From: Eubacteriales bacterium
Lineage (GTDB): Bacteria; Bacillota; Clostridia; Peptostreptococcales; Acidaminobacteraceae
Length of the DNA stretch: 33,038 nucleotides
Direction of reading: 5' to 3'
Assembly: GCA_030625575.1 (NCBI GenBank)
Contig: DAOUQP010000009.1
Coordinates: 1 to 33,038, forward strand
In this document: positions 8,427 to 16,967 of the stretch, piece by piece
Position numbering within the stretch: the first letter of the stretch is position 1
Layout of the letters: every line of letters begins with the position of its first letter
Position numbers and translations under genes: made by a program
Notes under the pieces: model-generated
Databases searched by the model: none
What the model was told of the DNA's origin: nothing
What the model saw: only the letters and a program-made list of their open reading frames with translations

Positions 8427-9761
8427 ATGAATAATAAAAAAATCTTAATTGTAGGTCTTGGAAAATCAGGTATTGCTATGTTAAAAGTTTTTTCTGAACT
8501 TGGAAATATAGTAGATGTTTATGATGGTAAAGAAAAAGAAAAGATTGTGGATATCGGTTTAATTGAAAAATTTGCCGATAAGACTTTTTTTAATCATATA
8601 CCAGAAGAATTTGAATATGATTTGATTGCTATCAGTCCAGGAGTTCCTCTCGATATCGAAATTGTAAATAAAGCTAAAGAAAACAACATCAAGATTTTAG
8701 GTGAAATCGAACTTGCGTATTTACTTTCCAATGGAGATTTTATTGGCATAACAGGTACAAATGGAAAGACGACGACAACAACTTTGGTATATGAGATTTT
8801 TAAAGCTTATTTCGAAAATGTTGAACTTGTCGGTAATATAGGTATACCTGCCATTGAGAAAGTTGTTCAATCAGATGAGAGCAAATATTTTGTTGCGGAA
8901 CTGAGTAGTTTTCAACTTGAAACCATTGAAAAATTCAAGGTTAAGATCGGTGCGGTTTTGAATATTACACCAGATCATCTAAATCGTCACAAAACTATGG
9001 AAAATTATATTCAGACTAAACTCAGAATATTCGAGAATATTGATAAAAATGGATTTATGGTTTTAAACTATGATGATGAAATATTAAAAATGTACGGCAG
9101 CAAACATCAACAAACATTTTTCTTTTCTAGAAAAGTTGTTTTAGAGAACGGCTGTTATATTGAAGACGGAAATATATTTATTTCAAAAGAACAAAATAAG
9201 ACGAGTATTATGAGAATCAGTGATATTTATATTCCGGGTTCGCATAATGTTGAAAATGTATTGGCTGCAGCGAGCATTGCATTTTTAGTCGGTATCCCAC
9301 CTGAGATCATTAGAGATGTCATAAAAAATTTCAGAGGTGTAGAACACCGTTTGGAGATTTTTGAAGAAAAACTCGGTAGAATTTTTATTAACGATTCCAA
9401 GGCTACAAATCCAGATGCAACGATAAAAGCGATTGAATCAATGCATGAACCTACTATATTGATAGCTGGAGGGATGGATAAAGGTTCTGATTTCACCGAA
9501 ATGATACAAAGGTTTGGTCAAAACATAAAATATATGGTATTATATGGAGAAACTAAAAACATAATTGCAGATACTGCTGCAAAAAATGGATTCGGTGATA
9601 TAACAATAGTGAATAATCTGAATGAAGCTGTGAAAATTTCCATGGATATTTCCAAAGAAGGATATAATATTTTGCTTTCTCCGGCATGTGCAAGTTGGGA
9701 TATGTACCCTAACTTCGAAGTCAGAGGAAGACATTTCAAAGAGATTGTCGAAAAGTTGTGA
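8427..9761 (+). CDS. murD: UDP-MurNAc-L-alanine:D-glutamate ligase
   Basis: A 444-residue Mur ligase adding D-Glu to UDP-MurNAc-L-Ala. The N-terminal Rossmann-like UDP-binding domain begins KILIVGLGKSG. The ATP loop GITGTNGKTTTT starts at 107, the central domain carries ELSSFQLE and NITPDHLNRH, and the C-terminal domain carries INDSKATNPDA and SPACASWDMY. ATG at 8427 is preferred to GTG at 8418 because GGTGAG (8417-8422) is its ribosome site. The last base of the stop is the first base of the ftsW ATG. Confidence 0.96.
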   Translation: MNNKKILIVGLGKSGIAMLKVFSELGNIVDVYDGKEKEKIVDIGLIEKFADKTFFNHIPEEFEYDLIAISPGVPLDIEIVNKAKENNIKILGEIELAYLLSNGDFIGITGTNGKTTTTTLVYEIFKAYFENVELVGNIGIPAIEKVVQSDESKYFVAELSSFQLETIEKFKVKIGAVLNITPDHLNRHKTMENYIQTKLRIFENIDKNGFMVLNYDDEILKMYGSKHQQTFFFSRKVVLENGCYIEDGNIFISKEQNKTSIMRISDIYIPGSHNVENVLAAASIAFLVGIPPEIIRDVIKNFRGVEHRLEIFEEKLGRIFINDSKATNPDATIKAIESMHEPTILIAGGMDKGSDFTEMIQRFGQNIKYMVLYGETKNIIADTAAKNGFGDITIVNNLNEAVKISMDISKEGYNILLSPACASWDMYPNFEVRGRHFKEIVEKL

Positions 9762-10867
9762 TGGGTATGAAAAAGAATAATATTGATTATTTACTGTTAT
9801 TTATGATATTGATCCTGGTTGCCATAGGGATTACCATGGTTTTTAGTTCGTCATATTATTATGCATTAAATAAATGGCACGATAAATTTCACTTTTTGAA
9901 GAAAGAACTTATATGGGGTGCGATTGGACTTGTTGCAATGACGATAACAACAAACATACCATATAAAGTATATAAAATATTATCATGGTTTCTAGCTGGT
10001 GGAGCTATCGCTTTATTAGGAATGACTTTAGTTATGGGTGAATCTTATAACGGAGCTCAAAGGTGGTTGACATTAGCTGGATTTCAATTTATGCCTTCTG
10101 AAATAGCTAAAATTGCAATGATTATCTTTTTTGCACATATGCTAAGCAGTAAAAAATATTCTGTCAAGAAATTTTTAGATCTGTTTAAACCTTATTTGAT
10201 AGTTATTGCTGTAGTTTCATATTTAGTAATGATGCAACCGGATTATTCCACTATGGCAGTTATTGTCACTGTGCTTCTATCGATGATATTCGTATCTGGA
10301 GCGAAGATAGTTTATTTCATTCCTATGATTAGTATTGCTGGAGTTGTCGGATGGTATTTGATTGCCGAATCGTCTTATAGAATGAAACGATTTTTAACAT
10401 TCTTGGATCCTTTTAGCGACCCTATGGGTTCTGGATGGCAGATTGTAAACTCTCTTTATGCATTAGGTTCCGGAGGAATATTTGGAGTCGGATTAGGACA
10501 GAGTACTCAAAATAAACTGTATATACCCGAACCGCAAAATGATTTCATTTTAGCTACATTTGGTGAAGAATTCGGGTTTGTTGGAAATATATTTTTATTA
10601 GGTATTTTTCTTATACTCATTTGGAAAGGAATAAAAATCGCCAAAGAAACAAATGATAATTTTGGGAGCCTTTTGGCATATGGAATCACTTTTTTAGTTG
10701 CTGTACAAACCATTATCAACGTAGGTGTAGCAACTTCGTTATTGCCGGTAACAGGTATGCCGCTTCCGTTTATCAGTTTTGGAGGAACAAGTTTGGTCAT
10801 ACTGATGGGATCGATGGGAATACTGTTGAACATATCAAAATATACAGGGAATAAGGAGACTTTATAA
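9761..10867 (+). CDS. ftsW: SEDS peptidoglycan glycosyltransferase FtsW
   Basis: A 368-residue SEDS-family membrane protein with roughly ten hydrophobic helices. Family features include an early FSSSYYYAL segment, the AQRWL loop, QPDYSTMAV, the large extracellular loop with the conserved GSGGIFGVGLGQS stretch, NDFILATFGEEFGF, and a final GMPLPFISFGGTSL. It polymerises lipid II at the septum with its partner transpeptidase (2682-4655). The ATG at 9761 overlaps the murD TGA (TGATG) with only a weak ribosome site, implying translational coupling; ATG at 9767 is an alternative. SpoVE is a close relative, but the dcw position favours FtsW. Confidence 0.94.
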   Translation: MGMKKNNIDYLLLFMILILVAIGITMVFSSSYYYALNKWHDKFHFLKKELIWGAIGLVAMTITTNIPYKVYKILSWFLAGGAIALLGMTLVMGESYNGAQRWLTLAGFQFMPSEIAKIAMIIFFAHMLSSKKYSVKKFLDLFKPYLIVIAVVSYLVMMQPDYSTMAVIVTVLLSMIFVSGAKIVYFIPMISIAGVVGWYLIAESSYRMKRFLTFLDPFSDPMGSGWQIVNSLYALGSGGIFGVGLGQSTQNKLYIPEPQNDFILATFGEEFGFVGNIFLLGIFLILIWKGIKIAKETNDNFGSLLAYGITFLVAVQTIINVGVATSLLPVTGMPLPFISFGGTSLVILMGSMGILLNISKYTGNKETL

Positions 10868-11955
10868 TGAGAATTGTAGTTACAGGTGGAGGGACGGGAG
10901 GACATGTCTATCCAGCCTTGGCAATCATAGAAAGTATAAAAGCAGTAAAACCTGCTGTAGAAGTTCTTTATGTAGGAACTGGAAGAGGAATAGAAAGCAG
11001 GATAGTTCCTGATGCAGGAATTCCTTTTGAAATAGTAGACGTTGAAGGATTCAACAAAAAAGTCAGTCTGGATACATTTAAAAATTTGTATCTTTTATTT
11101 CAAAGTTTGTTTAGTGCAAATAAACTTTTAAAGAAATTCAAGCCTACTATGGTTATCGGCACCGGAGGGTACGTTAGTTTTCCTATTTTGTTTGTAGCGG
11201 CGATAAAAAAAATTCCGATTTTCATTCATGAACAAAATGTTTATCCTGGTGTTGCCAATAAATTATTAAGTAGATATGTAACAAAGCTTTTTATTAGTTT
11301 TCCTGATTCGATAGAGTATTTCAGAGTAAGAAGAGACAAGATAGTTTTAAGTGGAAATCCTGTTAGGAAAGAATTTGAACATATTGATAAGGATTCTTCA
11401 AAAAGAAAACTCGATTTAAACGATAATAAAAAGATAATCCTATCTTTTGGTGGTTCTGGTGGAGCCAAGAAGTTCAATCAACTGGCTGTTGGAATCGCTA
11501 AAGAATTGTCTGATAGAGAAGATATAATTATTTATCACGCCACCGGTAAACGGTATTATGAAGAATTCAACAAGATTGATAATCTACCTAAGAATTTGAA
11601 ATACTTTGAATATATCGATGACATGCCTCTGTATATGGGAGCGGCCGATTTTGTAATTGCAAGAAGTGGTGCGATTACGTTGGCTGAGATTTCAACTTTG
11701 GGTTTACCATCTATATTGATACCATCGCCTAATGTTGCGAACAATCATCAGATGAAAAATGCCAAAGCTTTCGAAAGGGCTAAAGCTGCACTTATAATCC
11801 AAGAGAATGATTGTGATTTACAAAAAACTGCATTTCAGTTAAAAAACATTTTAGACAATGAGAACCTTTTAAGTGAGATGAGTGATAATTCTAGAAGAGT
11901 GTTATTGCATAATGCCGGAAGTATTATTGCAGACGAAATATTAAAAACATTTTAA
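10867..11955 (+). CDS. murG: Lipid II synthase, UDP-GlcNAc:undecaprenyl-PP-MurNAc-pentapeptide GlcNAc transferase
   Basis: A 362-residue GT-B glycosyltransferase, peripheral on the inner membrane face, that adds GlcNAc to lipid I. The N-terminal G-loop GGGTGGHVYPAL is at residues 7-18. The second glycine motif GTGGYVSFP and HEQNVYPG lie in the acceptor domain, and LSFGGSGGAKKFN plus the donor-binding RSGAITLAEIS lie in the C-terminal domain. The start overlaps the ftsW stop (TAATG) with AAGGAGA upstream, so the pair is coupled. Neither murB nor murC follows, unlike in many relatives. Confidence 0.97.
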   Translation: MRIVVTGGGTGGHVYPALAIIESIKAVKPAVEVLYVGTGRGIESRIVPDAGIPFEIVDVEGFNKKVSLDTFKNLYLLFQSLFSANKLLKKFKPTMVIGTGGYVSFPILFVAAIKKIPIFIHEQNVYPGVANKLLSRYVTKLFISFPDSIEYFRVRRDKIVLSGNPVRKEFEHIDKDSSKRKLDLNDNKKIILSFGGSGGAKKFNQLAVGIAKELSDREDIIIYHATGKRYYEEFNKIDNLPKNLKYFEYIDDMPLYMGAADFVIARSGAITLAEISTLGLPSILIPSPNVANNHQMKNAKAFERAKAALIIQENDCDLQKTAFQLKNILDNENLLSEMSDNSRRVLLHNAGSIIADEILKTF

Positions 11956-11965
11956 AGAGGTTTAG

Positions 11966-12673
11966 ATGAAAAAAGTAATATTTATTATAATTTTTCTAAT
12001 TATTTTAGGTTCAGGGACATATGTTTTTTTTCAATCAGATTATTTTCGCATTGAAAAAATCGAGATATTTGGGGAAGAAAAGTTATCTGAATTCGAGATA
12101 TTGAAATACGCTCAAGTAAAAAGAAAAATGAATCTGTTGTTGCTTGATACCGACGAAGTGAAAAAGAATTTGGAAAAACATCCTATGATTTATTCAGCAA
12201 CTATTGATAAAATCTATCCAAATCGATTGAGTATCAGTTATAATCTTAGAGAGCCTATATTTTCTATCTATTATTCAAATTGTTTTATAAGCATCGACAA
12301 AGAATTGTATGCTTTATCTGTAAATCAAAATGAAAAAGGATTAATGACCGTTTATGGACTGAATATCGAGAATTTTAATCTTGGACAAAAGATTAAAGCT
12401 TATGATGAAAATTTAATGGAAGCATTGGTTCTTTTGGTTAAATTAGTTAAAATATCCGATTTGAATTTTATACCATCAATTCATGTAGAGAATGGAGATA
12501 TATTTTTAATAATATATAAAGATTTCATTATAAACTTTGGGAATGGTAATAATATTGAAAATCGATTTAATGCTTTTTATAATATATATGTAGATTTAAG
12601 TGAATCGGATGTATCACAAGGGATAATTGATGTAAGTACAGATGGACTACCGATTTATAAACCATTTAATTAG
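11966..12673 (+). CDS. ftsQ: Cell division protein FtsQ/DivIB
   Basis: A 235-residue single-pass membrane protein. The N-terminal helix is about 4-22 and is followed by a POTRA domain (about 26-96, starting IEKIEIFGEEKLSEFEIL) and then the beta domain. It is a divisome component that binds the FtsL/DivIC pair. The short cytosolic N-terminus (three residues) is smaller than in Bacillus DivIB. A ribosome site AAAGAGG lies 5 nt upstream. Placement after murG is standard. Sequence conservation is modest, but the POTRA pattern NPR-type core (YPNRLSI) is clear. Confidence 0.92.
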   Translation: MKKVIFIIIFLIILGSGTYVFFQSDYFRIEKIEIFGEEKLSEFEILKYAQVKRKMNLLLLDTDEVKKNLEKHPMIYSATIDKIYPNRLSISYNLREPIFSIYYSNCFISIDKELYALSVNQNEKGLMTVYGLNIENFNLGQKIKAYDENLMEALVLLVKLVKISDLNFIPSIHVENGDIFLIIYKDFIINFGNGNNIENRFNAFYNIYVDLSESDVSQGIIDVSTDGLPIYKPFN

Positions 12674-12682
12674 GAGATAATT

Positions 12683-13405
12683 ATGAAGAAGAAAAGCAAA
12701 AATTATTTATTGATTGGTATTATAAGTATGATTCTCGGCATTATAATTTCTGTTCAATTCAGAGTGGTTCAAGGTAATTTTTTAGAAGGATCGAATCCTT
12801 TTACAAGATTGCAGGAATTAAATAATGCATATACTAGTGTTTTAGCTGAAAGAGATGTACTTCTATCAGAGATCGATGAATATCAGACTAAATTGAATGA
12901 GATTGAGAGCGATGCTTCTAGAGATAACTATTTGATCAAGAATTTAACGAATGAACTTGAAGAGTATAAATTGCTTGGCGGGTTTTTAGATGTCAATGGA
13001 GAGGGTATACAAATCATTCTTGACAACCCAGTAAACGATATCAGTAAATCATCAGATGCCAACATTATCTATGAATATGATTTAATAAATATACTTGTAA
13101 ACGAGCTCAATGCTGCAGGAGCGGAAGCAATTTCGATCAATGACGAGAGAATCATCAGTATCTCTGAAATAAGAACTGCGGGGAATGCGGTAGTTATTAA
13201 CAAGGTTCCACAATATCCGCCATTTATAATAAAAGCCATAGGAAGTAAAACAACTCTAGAAGGCGCTGTGAATCAAAGGTTCGGTATTGTTTCAACACTA
13301 AGAGAAATGGGATATTTTGTAGAAGTGAAAAAAAATGATCAGATTGAAATTTTGAAATATAATGGAATCATTGAATTCAATTACGCAAAGACTCTCAAAA
13401 ATTAG
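12683..13405 (+). CDS. DUF881 family membrane protein (YlxW/YlxX-like), first copy
   Basis: A 240-residue protein with an N-terminal membrane helix (about 8-28), a coiled-coil-like stretch (about 40-95) and an extracytoplasmic DUF881 domain. Recognisable DUF881 features are LDVNGEGIQIILDNP, LVNELNAAGAEAISINDERI and a late GYFVEVKKND. The function is unknown. In Bacillus the related ylxW and ylxX lie in the same division cluster next to sbp, so a role in envelope growth or division is only inference. It is about as long as the next gene and clearly paralogous to it. Confidence 0.88.
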   Translation: MKKKSKNYLLIGIISMILGIIISVQFRVVQGNFLEGSNPFTRLQELNNAYTSVLAERDVLLSEIDEYQTKLNEIESDASRDNYLIKNLTNELEEYKLLGGFLDVNGEGIQIILDNPVNDISKSSDANIIYEYDLINILVNELNAAGAEAISINDERIISISEIRTAGNAVVINKVPQYPPFIIKAIGSKTTLEGAVNQRFGIVSTLREMGYFVEVKKNDQIEILKYNGIIEFNYAKTLKN

Positions 13406-13413
13406 GTGATAAA

Positions 13414-14133
13414 ATGAAAAAAAAAGAGTCGAAAATAACGATTTTCATTCTCTTGATGATTTTGGGTTTTTTATTGATTACTCAATATAAACTAGTTCAA
13501 TCGGGAAATAAATACGTTTCTTTTAAAGATATCGAAACTTTGACGAGAAAGATTGAATCCAAAGAGATAGAAAACGATAAACTAAGAATAAAAATTGATG
13601 ATTTAGTCAGTCAGATTGGTGAATATGAAGTGTCGATATATGAAACAGGAGACATTGAATCGGTTTTGAAAATAGAACTTGAAAAATATAAAAAAGCATC
13701 TGGAATCGATGCTTTATATGGACCAGGTGTTGTTGTTATCGTTTCTGATGGGGATAGACAACTTTTGGATGATGAAAATCCAAATAATCTATTGGTACAT
13801 GATTTAGATATTCAAGCGCTTATAGATGATTTGTTGAATGCTGGAGCGGAAGCAATAGCTGTAAATGGTCAAAGAGTAATACCTCATATAACCGAAATAA
13901 TTTGCAATGGTCCTACAATTAAAATCAATGATGAGTTATATTCACAACCTTTCATTATTGAAGCTATAGGAAATAGAAAATACTTGGAAGCTGCAGTCAA
14001 CGCACCAGACAAATATGGATTTGTATTAAAACAGTGGGGTTTGTTTCTAGAAGTAAATACAAGTATCCATCTTGAATTACCTGGATATGACACCAAGATA
14101 AATTTTGAGTATATGAAATCAAAGGAGAATTAA
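13414..14133 (+). CDS. DUF881 family membrane protein (YlxW/YlxX-like), second copy
   Basis: A 239-residue paralogue of the preceding gene: N-terminal membrane helix (about 8-27), predicted coiled coil (about 35-90), then a DUF881 domain with YGPGVVVIVSDG, LLNAGAEAIAVNGQRV and PFIIEAIGN. The shared GAEAI(S/A)(I/V)N core and the matching C-terminal GYFVEV/GLFLEV element show that the two arose by tandem duplication. They are not near-identical, so the duplication is old. It sits 8 nt after the first copy and 2 nt before sbp. Biochemical function is unknown. Confidence 0.88.
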   Translation: MKKKESKITIFILLMILGFLLITQYKLVQSGNKYVSFKDIETLTRKIESKEIENDKLRIKIDDLVSQIGEYEVSIYETGDIESVLKIELEKYKKASGIDALYGPGVVVIVSDGDRQLLDDENPNNLLVHDLDIQALIDDLLNAGAEAIAVNGQRVIPHITEIICNGPTIKINDELYSQPFIIEAIGNRKYLEAAVNAPDKYGFVLKQWGLFLEVNTSIHLELPGYDTKINFEYMKSKEN

Positions 14134-14135
14134 TT

Positions 14136-14468
14136 ATGATAATTGCTATTATTGGAATTATTTTGGGAGTAATTGTTGGATATTATATTCCCATCACAGC
14201 TTCAGGAGTTTTTAGTATATATTTCTCAGTAGCAATTTTGGCTGCTATAGATTCATTGTTTGGAGGTATTAGAGCGAATCTTGAAGAACGATTTGACTCG
14301 ATTATTTTTATTTCCGGTTTTTTTGGAAATTCAATTTTAGCATTTGCATTGGCTTATATAGGTGATCAATTAGGCGTGCCTTTGTATTATGCTGCAGTAT
14401 TTGCTTTTGGTACTAGATTGTTCAATAACTTTTCGATTATCAGACGACATATGCTTAAACGTATTTAA
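14136..14468 (+). CDS. sbp: Small basic protein Sbp (DUF1290)
   Basis: A 110-residue integral membrane protein with three to four hydrophobic segments (about 1-17, 22-43, 55-77, 82-95) and a basic tail (RRHMLKRI). The motif AILAAIDSLFGGIRANLE is typical of DUF1290/Sbp. Its function is not established; it is conserved in the Firmicutes dcw cluster beside the DUF881 genes. The ribosome site AAGGAG overlaps the end of the preceding gene. It appears to be the last gene of the mraZ unit, since a fresh promoter follows. Confidence 0.9.
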   Translation: MIIAIIGIILGVIVGYYIPITASGVFSIYFSVAILAAIDSLFGGIRANLEERFDSIIFISGFFGNSILAFALAYIGDQLGVPLYYAAVFAFGTRLFNNFSIIRRHMLKRI

Positions 14469-14492
14469 AAAAATGTATATAGTTGTTACTAC

Positions 14493-14520
14493 TTGGAATT
14501 GAATTGTGTTATCATATACT
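14493..14520 (+). promoter_or_regulatory. Sigma-A-type promoter of ftsZ
   Basis: TTGGAA (14493-14498), a 16-nt spacer and TATACT (14515-14520) lie in the 105-nt gap after sbp. The start of transcription would fall near 14527, leaving a leader of about 47 nt before the ftsZ ribosome site. No operator-like repeat was seen. Confidence 0.75.
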
Positions 14521-14573
14521 ATAAGGAAATCAGATAATTATTTATTAAAATAGATGTAGGGAGGAAAGATATA

Positions 14574-15686
14574 ATGTTAGAATTCGATACAGATAATAGA
14601 GTATTTGCACAGATTAAAGTTGTTGGAATTGGTGGTGGCGGTAATAATGCCGTTAATCGAATGATTGACAATCAATTGAAAGGTGTAAAATTTATAGCAG
14701 TGAATACAGATCAACAAGATTTACATTCCTCTAAAGCCGAATTAAAAGTTCAAATTGGAGAAAATATCACTAAAGGGCTGGGAGCGGGTTCGAAACCGGA
14801 AATTGGAGAAGAATCAGCTGTTGAAAGTAAAGATAAAATCCAGCAAATTTTAGTAGACACGGATATGCTTTTCATTACTGCAGGTATGGGTGGTGGAACC
14901 GGTACAGGCGCTGCGCCGATAATTGCTGAAGTAGCAAAAGAAATGGGAATTTTAACTGTTGGTGTTGTTACTAAACCCTTCACTTTTGAAGGAAGAAAGC
15001 GCATGAAAAATGCAGTGGTTGGAATTGATAGATTAAAAGAAAATGTAGACACTTTATTAGCGATTCCAAATGATAAACTGTTGGAACTTGTAGAGAAAAA
15101 AACTTCAATTGTAGATGCGTTCAAAGTTGCCGATGATGTTTTAAGACAAGGCGTTCAAGGTATTTCAGATTTGATTGCCATTGATGGTCTTATCAACCTC
15201 GATTTTGCGGATATTAAAACCATTATGGTCGGTAGTGGAATAGCTCATATGGGAACCGGAAGAGCAACAGGAGACTCTAGAGCAATTGAAGCTGCAAAAC
15301 AAGCGATTTTAAGTCCATTGCTTGAAACTACAATACAAGGAGCTAATGGAGTTTTAGTAAATGTTACAGGTGGGGAAAACTTAGGAATTCATGAAGTTAA
15401 TGATGCGGTTCAATTGATAACTGAAAGTGTCAATGAAGATGCTGAGATCATATTTGGTGCAGTCATTGACGATAATATTGGAGATGAACTGAAAATAACT
15501 GTTATTGCTACACGTTTTGAAGATGGCAAACCGAAAAATGCATTAATTGAGGATGATTTAGTATTGAGACGAGATGAAATAGATATACCTGAAATATTCG
15601 AGAAAAAATCTGTTCATTTAGATTCTATTGAATTAGAAGAAGAGGAAGAAGAATCAGATCGACCGCCATTCTTAATTAGACGATAA
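14574..15686 (+). CDS. ftsZ: Cell division GTPase FtsZ
   Basis: A 370-residue tubulin homologue that assembles the cytokinetic ring. The N-terminal nucleotide domain begins [16 protein letters not shown], the tubulin signature GGGTGTG is at 106-112, and FTFEGRKR follows. The C-terminal half carries the T7-loop region ([13 protein letters not shown]). A short acidic linker (EEEEEES) leads to the conserved tail DRPPFLIRR, which binds membrane tethers such as SepF (encoded at 22557). It has a strong ribosome site (GGGAGGAAAG), its own promoter, and a terminator at the stop codon, so it can be made independently of the dcw operon. No ftsA precedes it. Confidence 0.98.
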   Translation: MLEFDTDNRVFAQIKVVGIGGGGNNAVNRMIDNQLKGVKFIAVNTDQQDLHSSKAELKVQIGENITKGLGAGSKPEIGEESAVESKDKIQQILVDTDMLFITAGMGGGTGTGAAPIIAEVAKEMGILTVGVVTKPFTFEGRKRMKNAVVGIDRLKENVDTLLAIPNDKLLELVEKKTSIVDAFKVADDVLRQGVQGISDLIAIDGLINLDFADIKTIMVGSGIAHMGTGRATGDSRAIEAAKQAILSPLLETTIQGANGVLVNVTGGENLGIHEVNDAVQLITESVNEDAEIIFGAVIDDNIGDELKITVIATRFEDGKPKNALIEDDLVLRRDEIDIPEIFEKKSVHLDSIELEEEEEESDRPPFLIRR

Positions 15687-15709
15687 GGCCATTTTGGCCT
15701 TAATTTTTT
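15684..15709 (+). terminator. Terminator overlapping the ftsZ stop codon
   Basis: The perfect stem TAAGGCC (15684-15690) / GGCCTTA (15696-15702) with loop ATTTT is followed by ATTTTTT. The first three bases of the stem are the ftsZ TAA, so a terminating ribosome would cover it. nrdR's ribosome site begins 2 nt after the T-run, leaving no room for a promoter downstream of the hairpin. Confidence 0.85.
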
Positions 15710-15724
15710 GAGGAGTTGAGAATT

Positions 15725-16189
15725 ATGAAATGTCCTTATTGTGGTTATGAAGAGTCAAAAGTAATTGATTCAAGACCGACTGATGATGGGTATGTTATCA
15801 GAAGAAGAAGAGAATGTATGGAATGTGCTAAACGATATACGACTTATGAACGAGTAGAAGAAGTCAATCTAATAGTTGTCAAAAAAGATGGAACAAGAGA
15901 ATCGTTTAATAGAACTAAAATATTGAATGGTTTGATTCGCGCTTGTGAGAAACGACCTGTTTCCATTGAACAAATGGAAGATGTAGCTAATCGTATTGAA
16001 CAATATTTGATAAATAGTATGGAAAAAGAAATTCCATCATCAAAGATCGGTGAATTGCTGATGGAAGAATTGAAACTACTGGATGAGGTTTCATATGTTA
16101 GATTCGCATCGGTGTATCGTCAATTTAAAGATTTGAATACCTTTGTTGATGAATTATCAAAAATGTTAGCCGAAAAGAAGGATAAATAA
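15725..16189 (+). CDS. nrdR: Transcriptional repressor NrdR
   Basis: A 154-residue repressor of ribonucleotide reductase genes. The N-terminal zinc ribbon has C3, C6, C31 and C34 with the basic patch [11 protein letters not shown], and an ATP-cone domain (about 46-136) senses ATP/dATP. Family length is about 150. ATG at 15725 is chosen because AGGAG (15711-15715) is 9 nt upstream and the zinc ribbon begins at once; an in-frame TTG at 15716 is less likely. Its targets are not in the window, and no NrdR box was found near it. The last base of its stop is the first base of the pgeF ATG. Confidence 0.96.
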   Translation: MKCPYCGYEESKVIDSRPTDDGYVIRRRRECMECAKRYTTYERVEEVNLIVVKKDGTRESFNRTKILNGLIRACEKRPVSIEQMEDVANRIEQYLINSMEKEIPSSKIGELLMEELKLLDEVSYVRFASVYRQFKDLNTFVDELSKMLAEKKDK

Positions 16190-16959
16190 TGATAAGTAAA
16201 GAATATAAAAATCTAAAAATATTACAATTTAATCATATGAATACTTTACATGGTATTACGACTAGGCAAGGTGGTATCAGTAAAAAAGGATTTGAAAGTT
16301 TGAATTTAAGCTTTTACAGTGATGACAGTAAAGAAAACATTGACGAAAATTATAAAATATTTTTTGATGCTCTGAATATAGATAGAAATAAGACTGTAGC
16401 TACTCATCAGACACATTCTGATCATATTGTTAAAATCGATTCTGTGAATCAGTTCAAAATTTACGAAGATACAGATGGGTTTATCACTGATGTGCCTGGA
16501 ATAACTTTGATGACTTATTATGCTGATTGCACACCGCTGTATTTTTATGATTCTGTGAAAAAAGTTGTTGGAATAGCTCATTCGGGATGGAAAGGAACAG
16601 AGCAAAAAATCGGCGCTAAAATGATTGATTTTTTTGTCGACGAGTTTGGAAGTCAAGTAGAGAATATATTGGTTGGAATCGGTCCGAATATAAGTCCTAG
16701 AGCATATGAAGTAGATAATGATTTTCTTGAGAATTTTGAAGATAAAGAGTTTTTCAAAAATTACATACATCATACGGACGAAAGGATATTTTTTGATATG
16801 GTAAAAAGCAATAGGGATATGTTATTAAATAAAGGTATTCTTAAAGATAACATTGAATTATCTGGTCATTGTACGTATAATGAATCACGGTTGTTTTTTT
16901 CACATAGAAGACAAGGTATAGAATCAGGAAGAATGAGCGGATTTATTCGCTTGGATTAG
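16189..16959 (+). CDS. pgeF: Peptidoglycan editing factor PgeF (YfiH/YlmD, laccase-domain)
   Basis: A 256-residue protein of the YfiH/YlmD family. The expected metal/active-site residues are present: H76 (in QTHSD), C114 (YADCTPLYF) and H131 (AHSGWKGT), followed by GPNISPRAYEV and a C-terminal GHCTYNE..FFSHRR. In Escherichia coli the homologue prevents misincorporation of serine into peptidoglycan precursors; other members act on purine nucleosides. Which activity applies here cannot be read from sequence. TAATG overlap with nrdR implies coupled translation. Position matches ylmD in the Bacillus ylm cluster. Confidence 0.92.
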   Translation: MISKEYKNLKILQFNHMNTLHGITTRQGGISKKGFESLNLSFYSDDSKENIDENYKIFFDALNIDRNKTVATHQTHSDHIVKIDSVNQFKIYEDTDGFITDVPGITLMTYYADCTPLYFYDSVKKVVGIAHSGWKGTEQKIGAKMIDFFVDEFGSQVENILVGIGPNISPRAYEVDNDFLENFEDKEFFKNYIHHTDERIFFDMVKSNRDMLLNKGILKDNIELSGHCTYNESRLFFSHRRQGIESGRMSGFIRLD

Positions 16960-16967
16960 AGGGAATT

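Noticed and set aside
10507-10905. 132-codon minus-strand frame opposite ftsW/murG
   Set aside because: It lies opposite conserved coding sequence and shows no recognisable domain.
12683-14133. DUF881 tandem as a recent duplication or assembly error
   Set aside because: The copies share only motif-level similarity and differ through most of their length, so this is an old paralogous pair, as also seen with ylxW/ylxX.
16306-16773. 155-codon open frame on the minus strand
   Set aside because: It is fully antisense to pgeF, whose active-site residues are intact, and it has no family-like motifs. It is a by-product of AT-rich codon use.
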